From: an uncultured Pelagibacteraceae bacterium
GTDB taxonomy: Bacteria > Pseudomonadota > Alphaproteobacteria > Pelagibacterales > Pelagibacteraceae
Reading direction: 5' to 3'
Assembly: GCA_902594915.1 (NCBI GenBank)
Contig: CACJOA010000001.1
Span: 62,001-126,000, forward strand
Length of the DNA stretch: 64,000 nucleotides
Shown here: piece by piece, positions 17,483 through 25,805 of the stretch
Layout: every line of letters starts with the position of its first letter
How positions within the stretch are numbered: position 1 is the first letter of the stretch
The notes under the pieces: generated by a model
What the model was told of the DNA's origin: nothing
The model's input: the letters and a program-made list of their open reading frames with translations, nothing else
Database searches by the model: none
Made by a program: the position numbers and the translations under genes

Positions 17483-20353
17483 TTAAGCTGCATCTTCTTT
17501 AAATTCATCCATACTAGGACAAGTACAAAAGATATTCTTATCTCCATAAACATTATCTACTCGCGCAACAGGTGGCCAAAATTTATTTAATTTTAAAAAT
17601 TTAGCTGGATAAGCTGCTTCCTCTCTAGAATAATTGTGTTTCCAGTCATCTGAAGCAAGCTCCATATCTGTATGAGGAGCATTCTTAATCGGATTATCAG
17701 CTTTATCAAATTTTCCAGACTTAATTTTATCTATTTCTTGTTTTATATTAATTAATGTGTCACAGAATCTATCAAGCTCTGATAAACTCTCACTTTCAGT
17801 GGGTTCAATCATCATAGTACCAGCAACTGGCCATGACATTGTTGGAGCATGAAACCCATAATCAATTAATCTTTTGGCAATATCTTCTTCAGTAACTCCA
17901 GTCTCAGACTTAATTGTTCTGATATCAATTATACATTCATGCGCTACGTTACCTTTTGAACCTTTATATAAAATAGGAAAATGATCTTTAAGTCTATTAG
18001 CAATATAATTGGCATTCAAAATTGCAATTTTAGTTGCAAGTTTAAGTCCTTCAGACCCCATCATCTTAATGTACATCCATGAAATTGATAAAATACTTGA
18101 GCTTCCCCAAGGAGCAGCTGAAACTGCACCAATTCCTGTTGCGGGCCCACAATCTTTGACAACTGGATGATTAGGCAGATATACTTGCAAATGTCTTTTA
18201 CATGCAATCGGTCCCATTCCAGGTCCTCCTCCACCATGTGGGATACAAAATGTTTTATGTAAGTTAATATGACAAACATCTGGACCAAAATTTCCAGGTT
18301 TTGCGATTCCTACTAGGGCATTTAAATTTGCTCCATCCATATAAACTTGACCTCCGTGTTTATGAATTAAATCACAAATGTCTGATATTTTTTCCTCAAA
18401 AACTCCATGTGTGGATGGATAGGTGACCATTAGCGCTCCAAGATTTTCAGAATGTAATTCGGTTTTTTTCTTTAAATCTTCAAAATCAACATTTCCCTCT
18501 TTATCGCAATTAACTACAACAACTTTCATTCCGACCATTTGAGCACTTGCTGGATTAGTTCCATGTGCTGAACTTGGTATTAAACATATATTTCTATTAT
18601 TATCGCCTCTATCTAGATGATATTTTCTTATTACCATTAACCCTGCATATTCACCTTGAGCACCTGCATTGGGCTGAAGTGAAACTCCTGAAAAACCAGT
18701 AATTGATCTTAACCAATTTTTAAGATCTGTGAACATTGTTCTATATCCTTCCATTTGTTCAATAGGTACAAACGGATGAGGCTCTGCTAATTCTCTCCAT
18801 GAAATAGGTATCATTTCTGCAGTAGCATTTAATTTCATTGTACATGAGCCTAAGGCAATCATAGTTCGATTGAGAGCTATATCTTTGTCTTCTAACTTCT
18901 TAAGATATCTAAGCATTTCTGTTTCTGAATGATATGAGTTAAAAACAGGATGTTCTAAATATTTAGAAGTTCTTAATAAATTTTTTGGTAGATTAGGTAA
19001 ACTTACTGTAGGATCCTCTTTTTTAATGGACTCCGCAGCGTTAAAAATTTTTAATAATTGATTTACTCTATAAACATTTTTCTTTTCATCAAAAGAAACA
19101 GCAAGCATTTCTGAATTTACTTTTCTAATATTTACTTTTTGAACTAAAGCATTTTTAAAAATTTGATCAGTCTTTTCTTTAGTAATAATTGTTACAGTAT
19201 CAAAAAAATAATCTGAATATAATTCATATCCAGATTGCTTTATTTTATCAGCAAAATTTTTTGCTAATTGAGATACTCTCTCAGAAATATTTCTTATTCC
19301 ATTTGGACCATGATAAATAGCATATGCCGCAGAAACTATTGCTAATAAAGCCTGTGCAGTACAAATATTACTTGTAGCTTTATCTCTTCTGATATGTTGC
19401 TCTCTGGTCTGAAGTGATAACCTGTAAGCTTTATTTCCATGTCTATCTACTGAAACACCAACTATTCTTCCTGGCATAGATCTTTTATATTCATCTTTGG
19501 TAGCAAAAAAAGCTGCATGCGGTCCTCCATAACCCATTGGAATACCGAACCTTTGAGAACTACCAACTGCAATATCAGCTCCAAGCTCTCTTGGTGTTTT
19601 TAGTTTAGCAAGAGCTAGAAGATCACATGCTAAAATTGCTTTACCATTTTTTTTATGAATCTTGCTTATTGCCTCACTTGGATCTTTAATATCACCTAAA
19701 GTTCCAGGATACTGTAAAATTCCACAAACAATATCCTCTCTTAACTGTTCAAAAATTTTGTCCTCATTTCCAACAAGAACTTTTAGACCCATAGGCTCTG
19801 CTCTAGTTTGTATAACGTTAATTGTTTGTGGGTGACAATTTTCTGAGACAAAAACTAAATTACTGTCACTTTTATTTAGTCTGTGACTTAAACCCATAGC
19901 CTCTGCTGCAGCTGTGCCTTCATCAAGTAAAGATGCATTTGCAATATCCATTCCTGTAAAATCAACAATCATTTGTTGAAAGTTTAATAACATTTCTAAT
20001 CTTCCTTGAGCTACCTCAGGCTGATAGGGTGTATAAGAAGTATACCAACCTGGATTTTCTAATATATTTCTTAAAATTACATATGGTGTATACGTTCCAT
20101 AATAACCCATACCAATAAAATTTGAGTAAATTTGATTTTTTTTTGAAATTGCTTTTAGTTTTCTTAACGCTTCATATTCCGAATTCGACTCACCAATATT
20201 GAGTTCGCCCTTAAACTGTATTTTTTCTGGCACAGTATTTTCTATTAAATCATCCAGAGATTTATAATTTAGTTTTTTTAGCATTTTTAATTGATCCTCT
20301 TCTGAAGGACCGATATGTCTTTTTAAAAAATCTTTTTGTGAATTTTGTAACAT
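17483..20353 (-). CDS. gcvP: Glycine dehydrogenase (decarboxylating), P-protein
   Basis: The PLP enzyme of the glycine cleavage system decarboxylates glycine and loads the aminomethyl group on GcvH. It is a single 956-residue chain, the fused form rather than gcvPA/PB. Landmarks are FLKRHIGPSEEDQLKML, YYGTYTPYVILRNILENPGWYT, LNFQQMIVDFTG, the PLP Lys in NLHKTFCIPHGGGGPGMG, and the C-terminal DNVYGDKNIFCTCP. Its ATG overlaps the gcvH stop as TAATG. It is the third gene of the riboswitch-controlled gcvT-H-P operon, and the lipid-modification genes continue three bases later. Confidence 0.97.
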   Translation of the reverse strand: MLQNSQKDFLKRHIGPSEEDQLKMLKKLNYKSLDDLIENTVPEKIQFKGELNIGESNSEYEALRKLKAISKKNQIYSNFIGMGYYGTYTPYVILRNILENPGWYTSYTPYQPEVAQGRLEMLLNFQQMIVDFTGMDIANASLLDEGTAAAEAMGLSHRLNKSDSNLVFVSENCHPQTINVIQTRAEPMGLKVLVGNEDKIFEQLREDIVCGILQYPGTLGDIKDPSEAISKIHKKNGKAILACDLLALAKLKTPRELGADIAVGSSQRFGIPMGYGGPHAAFFATKDEYKRSMPGRIVGVSVDRHGNKAYRLSLQTREQHIRRDKATSNICTAQALLAIVSAAYAIYHGPNGIRNISERVSQLAKNFADKIKQSGYELYSDYFFDTVTIITKEKTDQIFKNALVQKVNIRKVNSEMLAVSFDEKKNVYRVNQLLKIFNAAESIKKEDPTVSLPNLPKNLLRTSKYLEHPVFNSYHSETEMLRYLKKLEDKDIALNRTMIALGSCTMKLNATAEMIPISWRELAEPHPFVPIEQMEGYRTMFTDLKNWLRSITGFSGVSLQPNAGAQGEYAGLMVIRKYHLDRGDNNRNICLIPSSAHGTNPASAQMVGMKVVVVNCDKEGNVDFEDLKKKTELHSENLGALMVTYPSTHGVFEEKISDICDLIHKHGGQVYMDGANLNALVGIAKPGNFGPDVCHINLHKTFCIPHGGGGPGMGPIACKRHLQVYLPNHPVVKDCGPATGIGAVSAAPWGSSSILSISWMYIKMMGSEGLKLATKIAILNANYIANRLKDHFPILYKGSKGNVAHECIIDIRTIKSETGVTEEDIAKRLIDYGFHAPTMSWPVAGTMMIEPTESESLSELDRFCDTLINIKQEIDKIKSGKFDKADNPIKNAPHTDMELASDDWKHNYSREEAAYPAKFLKLNKFWPPVARVDNVYGDKNIFCTCPSMDEFKEDAA

Positions 20354-20733
20354 TATGCTGAGCTCTCCTTTGCAAATTTATCGTACTCATCTTTGTTCAT
20401 TAAAGTATCCATCTCTGACTTATCTTTAATTTTCAATTTAAAGAACCAAGCAGAATTTTCTGGATCTTGATTTATTTTTGATGGGTCATCAACAATAGAT
20501 TGATTTAAATCAACAACTTCGCCACTTACAGGCGTATATACATCACTTGCAGCTTTTGTCGATTCTACTACCCCTGCTGTTCCATCTTTTTCTACATTAG
20601 ATCCTTTTTCTGGAAGTTCAGCAAAAACTATATCGCCTAGCATTTCTGTTGCATGTTTGGTTATCCCAATAGTGGCTATATCTCCCTCTAATTTAATCCA
20701 CTCGTGCTCTTTAGAAAATTTTACTTCACTCAT
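20353..20733 (-). CDS. gcvH: Glycine cleavage system H protein
   Basis: The 126-residue lipoyl carrier shuttles the aminomethyl group from P- to T-protein. The lipoylation site is Lys60 in [15 protein letters not shown], and the N-terminal [20 protein letters not shown] and C-terminal [13 protein letters not shown] regions are typical. Full length. Both junctions are TAATG one-base overlaps (gcvT stop/gcvH start and gcvH stop/gcvP start), which points to coupled translation and fixed stoichiometry within the operon. Confidence 0.97.
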   Translation of the reverse strand: MSEVKFSKEHEWIKLEGDIATIGITKHATEMLGDIVFAELPEKGSNVEKDGTAGVVESTKAASDVYTPVSGEVVDLNQSIVDDPSKINQDPENSAWFFKLKIKDKSEMDTLMNKDEYDKFAKESSA

Positions 20734-21836
20734 TAATTAACTCCTTTTACATAACTTTTTTTGTAAAAAGGCAAACTACAAATTGTAGCTGGATGCTTTT
20801 TACCTCTAACCTCTAAAAATATTTTAGTATTTTTTTTTGAAAATTCATTTTCCACGTATCCCATGGCCACAGGGCCATTAACACTTGGTCCAAACGTTCC
20901 GCTTGTTATTTCACCAATTTCTAAATCGGATTCATTATAAATTTTAGTTTTTTCTCTAGCGATTATTTTTCCCTCTGGCTTTATCCCTACTCTTATCTTG
21001 CTCACTCCATTGGTTAATTGTTTAGTTATTATATCTGATCCAATAAAGTTTCCTTTTAAAATTCTCTCTTTTGAAATAGCCCATTTCAAATTTGCCTCAA
21101 CTGGAGTCTTGTCTTTACTTAGTTCATGACCATACAGGCATAGACCGGCTTCTAATCTTAAAGTATCTCTTGCTCCAAGACCAATTAATTTTGCACCTTT
21201 GTCAATTAATCTTCTTGTAAACCGGTCTGCAAATTCATTAGTTAGTGATACCTCGAAACCATCTTCACCTGTATATCCTGATCTCGTAACGTAAATGTTG
21301 TAATCGTCCAGTATAAACCAATTGCCTGACATAAAATTTAAATTTTCAACACCTTGAATAACACTTTTTAAAATTTCTACAGATTTAGGACCCTGAATTG
21401 CGATTAGAGATCTTTCTTCATCTAAAATCATTTTATATTTATCGTTCAATAGTTCTTTTAAAATTTTATAATCATTTTCTTTGCAAGCAGCGTTTAAAAT
21501 AATTAAAAAACCATCTTTGATTTTAGTAATTATTAAATCATCATAAATTCCAGCATTGTCACTCATTAAAAAACTATATTTTGAGTGGTTTAACTTTAAA
21601 TTTTTTAGGTCCAATGGAAAAATTCTCTCTAAATCATTAACTAAATCCTCTTGGCCATAGATAAATAATTGACCCATATGCGAAACATCAAAAATACCGG
21701 AATGGTTTCTTGTGTATCTATGTTCTTCAACAATACCCTCCGAATATTGAATTGGCATTTGGTATCCTGCAAATTCTACAAATTTTGCTTTGCTGGCCTG
21801 ATGCAATTGATAAAGCGATGTTTTTTTTATATCCAT
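20733..21836 (-). CDS. gcvT: Glycine cleavage system T protein (aminomethyltransferase)
   Basis: Transfers the methylene group from aminomethyl-GcvH to tetrahydrofolate, releasing ammonia. Typical segments are [49 protein letters not shown] and [18 protein letters not shown]. The ORF track starts at ATG 21854, but those six codons lie in the 3' end of the glycine aptamer. ATG 21836 ([13 protein letters not shown]) aligns better with family starts and has AGAG five bases upstream; it is also the codon trapped in the proposed anti-RBS helix. The length from this start is 367 residues. First gene of gcvT-H-P. Confidence 0.95.
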   Translation of the reverse strand: MDIKKTSLYQLHQASKAKFVEFAGYQMPIQYSEGIVEEHRYTRNHSGIFDVSHMGQLFIYGQEDLVNDLERIFPLDLKNLKLNHSKYSFLMSDNAGIYDDLIITKIKDGFLIILNAACKENDYKILKELLNDKYKMILDEERSLIAIQGPKSVEILKSVIQGVENLNFMSGNWFILDDYNIYVTRSGYTGEDGFEVSLTNEFADRFTRRLIDKGAKLIGLGARDTLRLEAGLCLYGHELSKDKTPVEANLKWAISKERILKGNFIGSDIITKQLTNGVSKIRVGIKPEGKIIAREKTKIYNESDLEIGEITSGTFGPSVNGPVAMGYVENEFSKKNTKIFLEVRGKKHPATICSLPFYKKSYVKGVN

Positions 21837-21919
21837 ATTAACTCTTTTACCCATCTGTATATTTGCCTGAGAGTTTTGCTCCTTCGGCGAGAACTTAATC
21901 TCTTTCCAGAGTTAATATG
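21834..21919 (-). promoter_or_regulatory. 12-bp inverted repeat that can sequester the gcvT RBS and start codon
   Basis: On the minus strand CATATTAACTCT (complement of 21908-21919), in the linker just before aptamer 2, is perfectly complementary to AGAGTTAATATG (complement of 21834-21845), which contains the Shine-Dalgarno-like AGAG and the ATG of gcvT. The TCT at the end of the first arm also belongs to the aptamer-2 P1 strand (TCTG with CAGA), so the two pairings compete. This suggests translational OFF without glycine and ON with glycine. The complementarity is read directly; the mechanism is inferred. Confidence 0.6.
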
Positions 21920-21992
21920 TTACGGTCCTTTTGCCTGAGAGATTCCTGGGCAGTTGCTCCTTCGGCGCTACAAATATGTAGTCTCTCCCGTA
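21850..21992 (-). ncRNA. Tandem glycine riboswitch upstream of gcvT
   Basis: Read on the minus strand, two glycine aptamers follow each other. Aptamer 1 runs from GGGAGAGACTAC through GCGCCGAAGGAGCAA and CTCTCAGGCAAAAGGACCG. After a short linker, aptamer 2 runs from TCTGGAAAGAGA through TCGCCGAAGGAGCAA and ACTCTCAGGCAAATATACAGA. GCCGAAGGAGCAA and CTCTCAGGCAAA are the conserved ligand-pocket cores and appear in both. Cooperative double aptamers are the classical form, and glycine-activated riboswitches are known in SAR11. The gcvT start codon lies 14 bases past the aptamer, with no terminator hairpin between, so control is probably translational. Confidence 0.95.
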
Positions 21993-21999
21993 AACAAAC

Positions 22000-22027
22000 A
22001 ATTTAATTCACCTGGCAAGGATGTCAA
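22000..22027 (-). promoter_or_regulatory. Predicted gcv operon promoter
   Basis: Minus-strand TTGACA (22022-22027) is a perfect -35 hexamer, followed after 16 bases by TAAATT (22000-22005, four of six matches to TATAAT). Transcription would start near 21993, just where aptamer 1 begins. The -35 box contains the TGA stop of the upstream EamA gene, so the promoter is built into that gene's end. Read-through from the pxpB-pxpC-EamA run is also possible. Confidence 0.6.
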
Positions 22028-22902
22028 TGAGAAATACTTTTTTTGTTTTTATTTAAAAGTGAGTAAAATTGAAGTAATACTGCTGACAAAATAATTGCTC
22101 CACCTAATAAACCATAAATTGAAGGTCTTTCACTTACAAATAAAAATGCCCATATAGGTCCAAGAACTGACTCTGATAACATTATAATTCCAACCATTGC
22201 AGATGGTGTTGTTCGGGCCCCTATCGTTATAAAAATAAAACCAAAGCCAACTTGAAAAAAACCTGCCAAAAATCCTAAAAAAATATCATGCGGAGATATC
22301 AAAATCTTTGTTGATAATAAATATCCAATTAAACAAGAACTTAACCCAGCAATAAATTGTGCCGGAACCATATCCACAGTTGGAAATTTTCTAATAATCA
22401 TAATTAATACAGCAAAAGTTATTGGCATTGTGAAAGCTGCTAAATTTCCAGATAATTCTCCTGGGGTTAACGAGTTTCCAATCATTAAAATCACTCCAGT
22501 CAATGCTAAGATTATAGAAAATAAAGTTAATGAAGAAATTTTTTCTTTTAAAAAAAAATATCCAAATATAGCTAAAAAAATTATTTGAAGAGAGATGATG
22601 AAATTAGTGTTTGCTACAGTAGTATTATACATTGCATATACATAGCCACAAAAACCAAACGATAATACTATTCCTCCTATAAAACCTTGAAATCCTGAGT
22701 CATGAAAAGCTTTAAAAGTTTTTTCTTTATAGCTAATAATTAAAAAAGTAAGTACTGTTAAAGAAAAAAATAAAGACCTCCAAAATAAAATCTGCCATAA
22801 CGTTGCTCCTTCAAAAGATTTTACTATTAATCCACCTGTACTCAAACTTAAAGCTCCTAAAAAGATTAATAGAGGTCCTGGCAAATTTTTTACAATTTTC
22901 AT
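22024..22902 (-). CDS. EamA/DMT-family permease downstream of 5-oxoprolinase genes
   Basis: A 292-residue inner-membrane permease with two EamA repeats: NTTVANTNFIISLQIIFLAIFGYFFLKEK in the first and GARTTPSAMVGIIMLSESVLGPIWAFLFV in the second. Its ATG overlaps the pxpC stop by four bases (ATGA), so it is cotranslated with the 5-oxoprolinase subunits and may carry pyroglutamate, glutamate or a related amino acid. The substrate is not determined by the sequence. It ends with a TGA that is part of the -35 box of the gcv promoter. It is the third EamA paralogue in the window. Confidence 0.85.
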   Translation of the reverse strand: MKIVKNLPGPLLIFLGALSLSTGGLIVKSFEGATLWQILFWRSLFFSLTVLTFLIISYKEKTFKAFHDSGFQGFIGGIVLSFGFCGYVYAMYNTTVANTNFIISLQIIFLAIFGYFFLKEKISSLTLFSIILALTGVILMIGNSLTPGELSGNLAAFTMPITFAVLIMIIRKFPTVDMVPAQFIAGLSSCLIGYLLSTKILISPHDIFLGFLAGFFQVGFGFIFITIGARTTPSAMVGIIMLSESVLGPIWAFLFVSERPSIYGLLGGAIILSAVLLQFYSLLNKNKKSISH

Positions 22903-23864
22903 TTTATTTGTGAAATCAAATTCTGAGTTTCCATCTCATACAACTTAAATAAAGTTTCTGCATCTTTTAATTCAATATTTGAAAATTTTATTTTTGAACC
23001 TGACGGGATTTGAACCAACTTATCATAATCAGCACTGATTATTACTCCAATTTTAGGATAACCTCCAATTGTACCGTGATCTGATAGCATAATAATTGGA
23101 TTACCATCAGGAGGCACTTGCACAACTCCTTTCATCAAACCTTCAGATGTAATATTAGGATCTTTAATATTTTCGATTGTTAATCCCTCCAGCCTCATTC
23201 CCATACGATCAGATAATTTTGAAACTTTAAAACTCTTCTCAAAAAAATTTTTTTTTCCTTGGTCTGAAAAATAATCAAAATTAGTTCCTTTAATTACTCT
23301 AATCTGTTCTATTTTTGTATTTATATAATTTAATTTAAGATTACTTAAATCTTTATTTATTCTTGAAATGTTTATTTTTTGATTTGTTTTTAATCTTTTC
23401 CCTTTATTTGCGCCTATAATTGCTTTTGTATTAGTTGAACAACTCCTCCATTGATACTCTAAATCAAATTCTCCACTAATAGCAAGATAGCCATAAACAG
23501 ATTTATTAGTTGATAAGATATCTAATTCATCACCACTTTCTAAAGTAAAACAATTATAACATTCACCTTTAATATGATTTTGATTTTTCTTTATTTTAAA
23601 ATTCACATCACCTGTAATAACAGCGCTTATTTTTTCTCCAAAGTATTTTAACAATGGTCCTTGGTAGGCAAATTCTATAACTTGCATATTAATTTCATTT
23701 CCTGCAATTTTATTAGCTAATAAAAAATTTCTGTTATCCATTGCGCCACTAATTGGAATTCCGATATGGTTAAGATTTTTTCGACCACTATCTTGAAAAG
23801 TAGAATTGATTCCAGATCTAATAATATGTAAATAATTTTTATCCATAAAGTTTTTTGTATTCAT
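22899..23864 (-). CDS. pxpC: 5-oxoprolinase subunit C (KipA/biotin-dependent carboxylase-like)
   Basis: Part of the PxpABC complex that hydrolyses 5-oxoproline (pyroglutamate) to glutamate with ATP. The 321 residues include the family marks SGINSTFQDSGRKNLNHIGIP, SGAMDNRNFLLANKIAGN, FKVSKLSDRMGMRLEG, EGLMKGVVQVPPDGNPIIMLSDHGTIGGYPKIG. The reading frame overlaps pxpB by 26 bases, typical of this pair. Formerly annotated as allophanate hydrolase subunit 2 or KipA. Pyroglutamate forms spontaneously from glutamine and glutathione turnover, so this is a damage-repair and scavenging function. Confidence 0.9.
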   Translation of the reverse strand: MNTKNFMDKNYLHIIRSGINSTFQDSGRKNLNHIGIPISGAMDNRNFLLANKIAGNEINMQVIEFAYQGPLLKYFGEKISAVITGDVNFKIKKNQNHIKGECYNCFTLESGDELDILSTNKSVYGYLAISGEFDLEYQWRSCSTNTKAIIGANKGKRLKTNQKINISRINKDLSNLKLNYINTKIEQIRVIKGTNFDYFSDQGKKNFFEKSFKVSKLSDRMGMRLEGLTIENIKDPNITSEGLMKGVVQVPPDGNPIIMLSDHGTIGGYPKIGVIISADYDKLVQIPSGSKIKFSNIELKDAETLFKLYEMETQNLISQIK

Positions 23865-24513
23865 CGATTGTTATTCTTTCAAATACAACTGTATCTCCAG
23901 GACTTATTAAATTAGGTTTATTCTCTTTAGAACTATCAAAAATATTAAATGGTGTATTACCAATAATATTCCAACCTCCTGGACTTTCTGAGCTATAAAT
24001 ATTTGTAAATTGTTCTGTAATGCCAATAGATCCTTTAGGCACTTTTACTCTTGGTGTTTCAAGACGTTTCAATCTAATTTTTTCATCTAAATCTCCTAAA
24101 AAAGGCATTCCAGCAATAAAACCTGTCATGTAGCAAAAATATTCATTATTAAAAAAGTTTTCATAAATTTTTTCACGGTCTAATTTTAATTTTTCACTTA
24201 ATCTTTTTATATCTAGTGAAAAATTTTCTTCACAACAAACAGGTATCTTTATTTTTTCTTTGGATAAATTTTCAAATAAATCTATTTCAACATTTTCGAT
24301 TTTATTTTTAAGACTTTTGTAATCGGTTTTATTAAGATCAAATGATATAATCAACTTATTATAAGATGGTGTTAAATTATTTATGCCATCAATTTTTGTC
24401 TTCTGAAGACTTTTAAAGTACTTTATTACCATTGAGTTGGTATCTTTATTTACCTCTTTACCAAAGTCACAATATAATCCTGCGTCACCAAGATTTGATA
24501 TATTTTTAATCAT
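23839..24513 (-). CDS. pxpB: 5-oxoprolinase subunit B (KipI-like)
   Basis: A 224-residue cyclophilin-fold subunit of PxpABC. Recognisable parts are LGDAGLYCDFGKEVN at the N-terminus, then YNKLIISFD, VCCEENFSLDIKRLS, and the conserved FIAGMPFLGDLDEKIRLKRLETPRVKVPKGSIGI, followed by YSSESPGGWNIIGNTPFNIFD. It is the first gene of the minus-strand pxpB-pxpC-EamA unit and is divergent from pxpA, whose likely start is only 21 bases away. The two halves of the complex are thus driven from a shared, very compact control region. Confidence 0.92.
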   Translation of the reverse strand: MIKNISNLGDAGLYCDFGKEVNKDTNSMVIKYFKSLQKTKIDGINNLTPSYNKLIISFDLNKTDYKSLKNKIENVEIDLFENLSKEKIKIPVCCEENFSLDIKRLSEKLKLDREKIYENFFNNEYFCYMTGFIAGMPFLGDLDEKIRLKRLETPRVKVPKGSIGITEQFTNIYSSESPGGWNIIGNTPFNIFDSSKENKPNLISPGDTVVFERITIDEYKKLYG

Positions 24514-24534
24514 GCCATGTTATACTTAACTATT

Positions 24535-25314
24535 ATGAGTATTGAAATTAATATAAACTGTGATTTAGGTGAAAAATCAAAACATCATTCAAATAAAAAC
24601 GACCCAGATTTATTAGAAATAGTAAATTCAGCTAATGTTGCTTGTGGTTATCATGCAGGAGATGAGGAAACAATGAGTCAGGTAATAGAAATTTCAAAAA
24701 AAAATGGTGTAAGCATTGGTGCTCATCCATCATTTAACGATCCCGAAAACTTTGGAAGAGAGAGAATAAATTTATCTTCCTCTGAAATAAAAAAATTGAT
24801 TATTGATCAATATGAAATTCTACAAAATATTGCAACAAATTATGGTGAAAATGTTACACACATAAAACCCCATGGTGCATTAAATAATATGGCATGTGAA
24901 GATATTGAATTATCTAATATACTTGCAAAAACAATTAAAGAAATAAACAAAGAGATAATTTATTTAGTACCAACAGGGTCTAAAATGGAAATAGCAGCAA
25001 AAAAACAAGATATGAGAATAGCTTGTGAAATATTTGCAGATAGAAATTATGAAGATGATGGAAATTTAGTTTCAAGAAAAAAATCCAATGCCCTAATTAC
25101 TGATCCAAATGAAGCAAAAAGACACGTTTTAACCATGATTAAAAATCAGGCACTTAATTGTCACAGTGGAAAAAAAATTCCTTGTGAAATAGACTCTATA
25201 TGCATACATGGCGATAATATAAGTTCATTAAATACGGCTAAATCGTTAAAAAAACATTTACTAGATAATGGACTTTTGCTTAAACCTTTAAATAAAATGG
25301 AGAAATTTTTATAA
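24535..25314 (+). CDS. pxpA: 5-oxoprolinase subunit A (LamB/YcsF family)
   Basis: The catalytic PxpA subunit, 259 residues from ATG 24535 (MSIEININCDLGEKS). The track's ATG 24517 would add six residues and almost abut the pxpB start; the family normally begins just before INCDLGE. Diagnostic motifs are INCDLGEKS, SANVACGYHAGDEETM, GVSIGAHPSFNDPENFGR, HIKPHGALNNMAC and EIFADRNYEDDGNLVSR. These hold the metal- and substrate-binding Asp, His and Glu residues. The stop codon overlaps the next start as TAATG. Confidence 0.92.
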   Translation: MSIEININCDLGEKSKHHSNKNDPDLLEIVNSANVACGYHAGDEETMSQVIEISKKNGVSIGAHPSFNDPENFGRERINLSSSEIKKLIIDQYEILQNIATNYGENVTHIKPHGALNNMACEDIELSNILAKTIKEINKEIIYLVPTGSKMEIAAKKQDMRIACEIFADRNYEDDGNLVSRKKSNALITDPNEAKRHVLTMIKNQALNCHSGKKIPCEIDSICIHGDNISSLNTAKSLKKHLLDNGLLLKPLNKMEKFL

Positions 25315-25805
25315 TGTCAAATAAAATAATTTTAATAATATTTTTTATCTTTTCTTTTTCTTCAAATTCATTTTCCGCAGGTTCAAGTGGTGGGGACTCC
25401 TCCTCAACTAAAACAGATTACGATAAAGCTGTAACATTTGTTAAATCAGCAAAAAAATTTGAAAAAAAAGGTAAACTAGAAAAAGCAAAAAAAAACTATT
25501 CTAAAGCTCAACAACTTTTACTTAAGTATAATAAAAAAAAGCCAAATAATCCTGATACGTTAAATTATCTTGGATTTACAACAAGAAAACTTGGTGATTA
25601 TGAAAATGGTGAAAAATATTATCTTCAAGGGTTAGCTATAGACCCAAACCATATCGGTATAAATGAATATCTTGGAGAATTATACGTTGCCACTAAAAGA
25701 CATAATTTGGCTGTCCAAAGATTAGAGGTTCTGAAAAATTGTAATTGTAAAGAATATGATGAACTTAAGGATATAATTGAAGGAAAAAAAGTTTCAAAAT
25801 ATTAA
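25314..25805 (+). CDS. Exported TPR-repeat protein
   Basis: A 163-residue protein with an N-terminal signal peptide (IILIIFFIFSFSSNSFSAG) and a Gly/Ser-rich linker before tetratricopeptide repeats: KFEKKGKLEKAKKNYSKAQQLL, NPDTLNYLGFTTRKLGDYENGEKYY and HIGINEYLGELYVATKRHNLAVQRL. It ends in a Cys-containing segment NCNCKEYDEL. TPR proteins mediate protein contacts; this should be periplasmic. It is translationally coupled to pxpA by TAATG, though a shared function is not obvious. Its stop shares TTAA with the convergent dctM gene. Confidence 0.82.
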   Translation: MSNKIILIIFFIFSFSSNSFSAGSSGGDSSSTKTDYDKAVTFVKSAKKFEKKGKLEKAKKNYSKAQQLLLKYNKKKPNNPDTLNYLGFTTRKLGDYENGEKYYLQGLAIDPNHIGINEYLGELYVATKRHNLAVQRLEVLKNCNCKEYDELKDIIEGKKVSKY

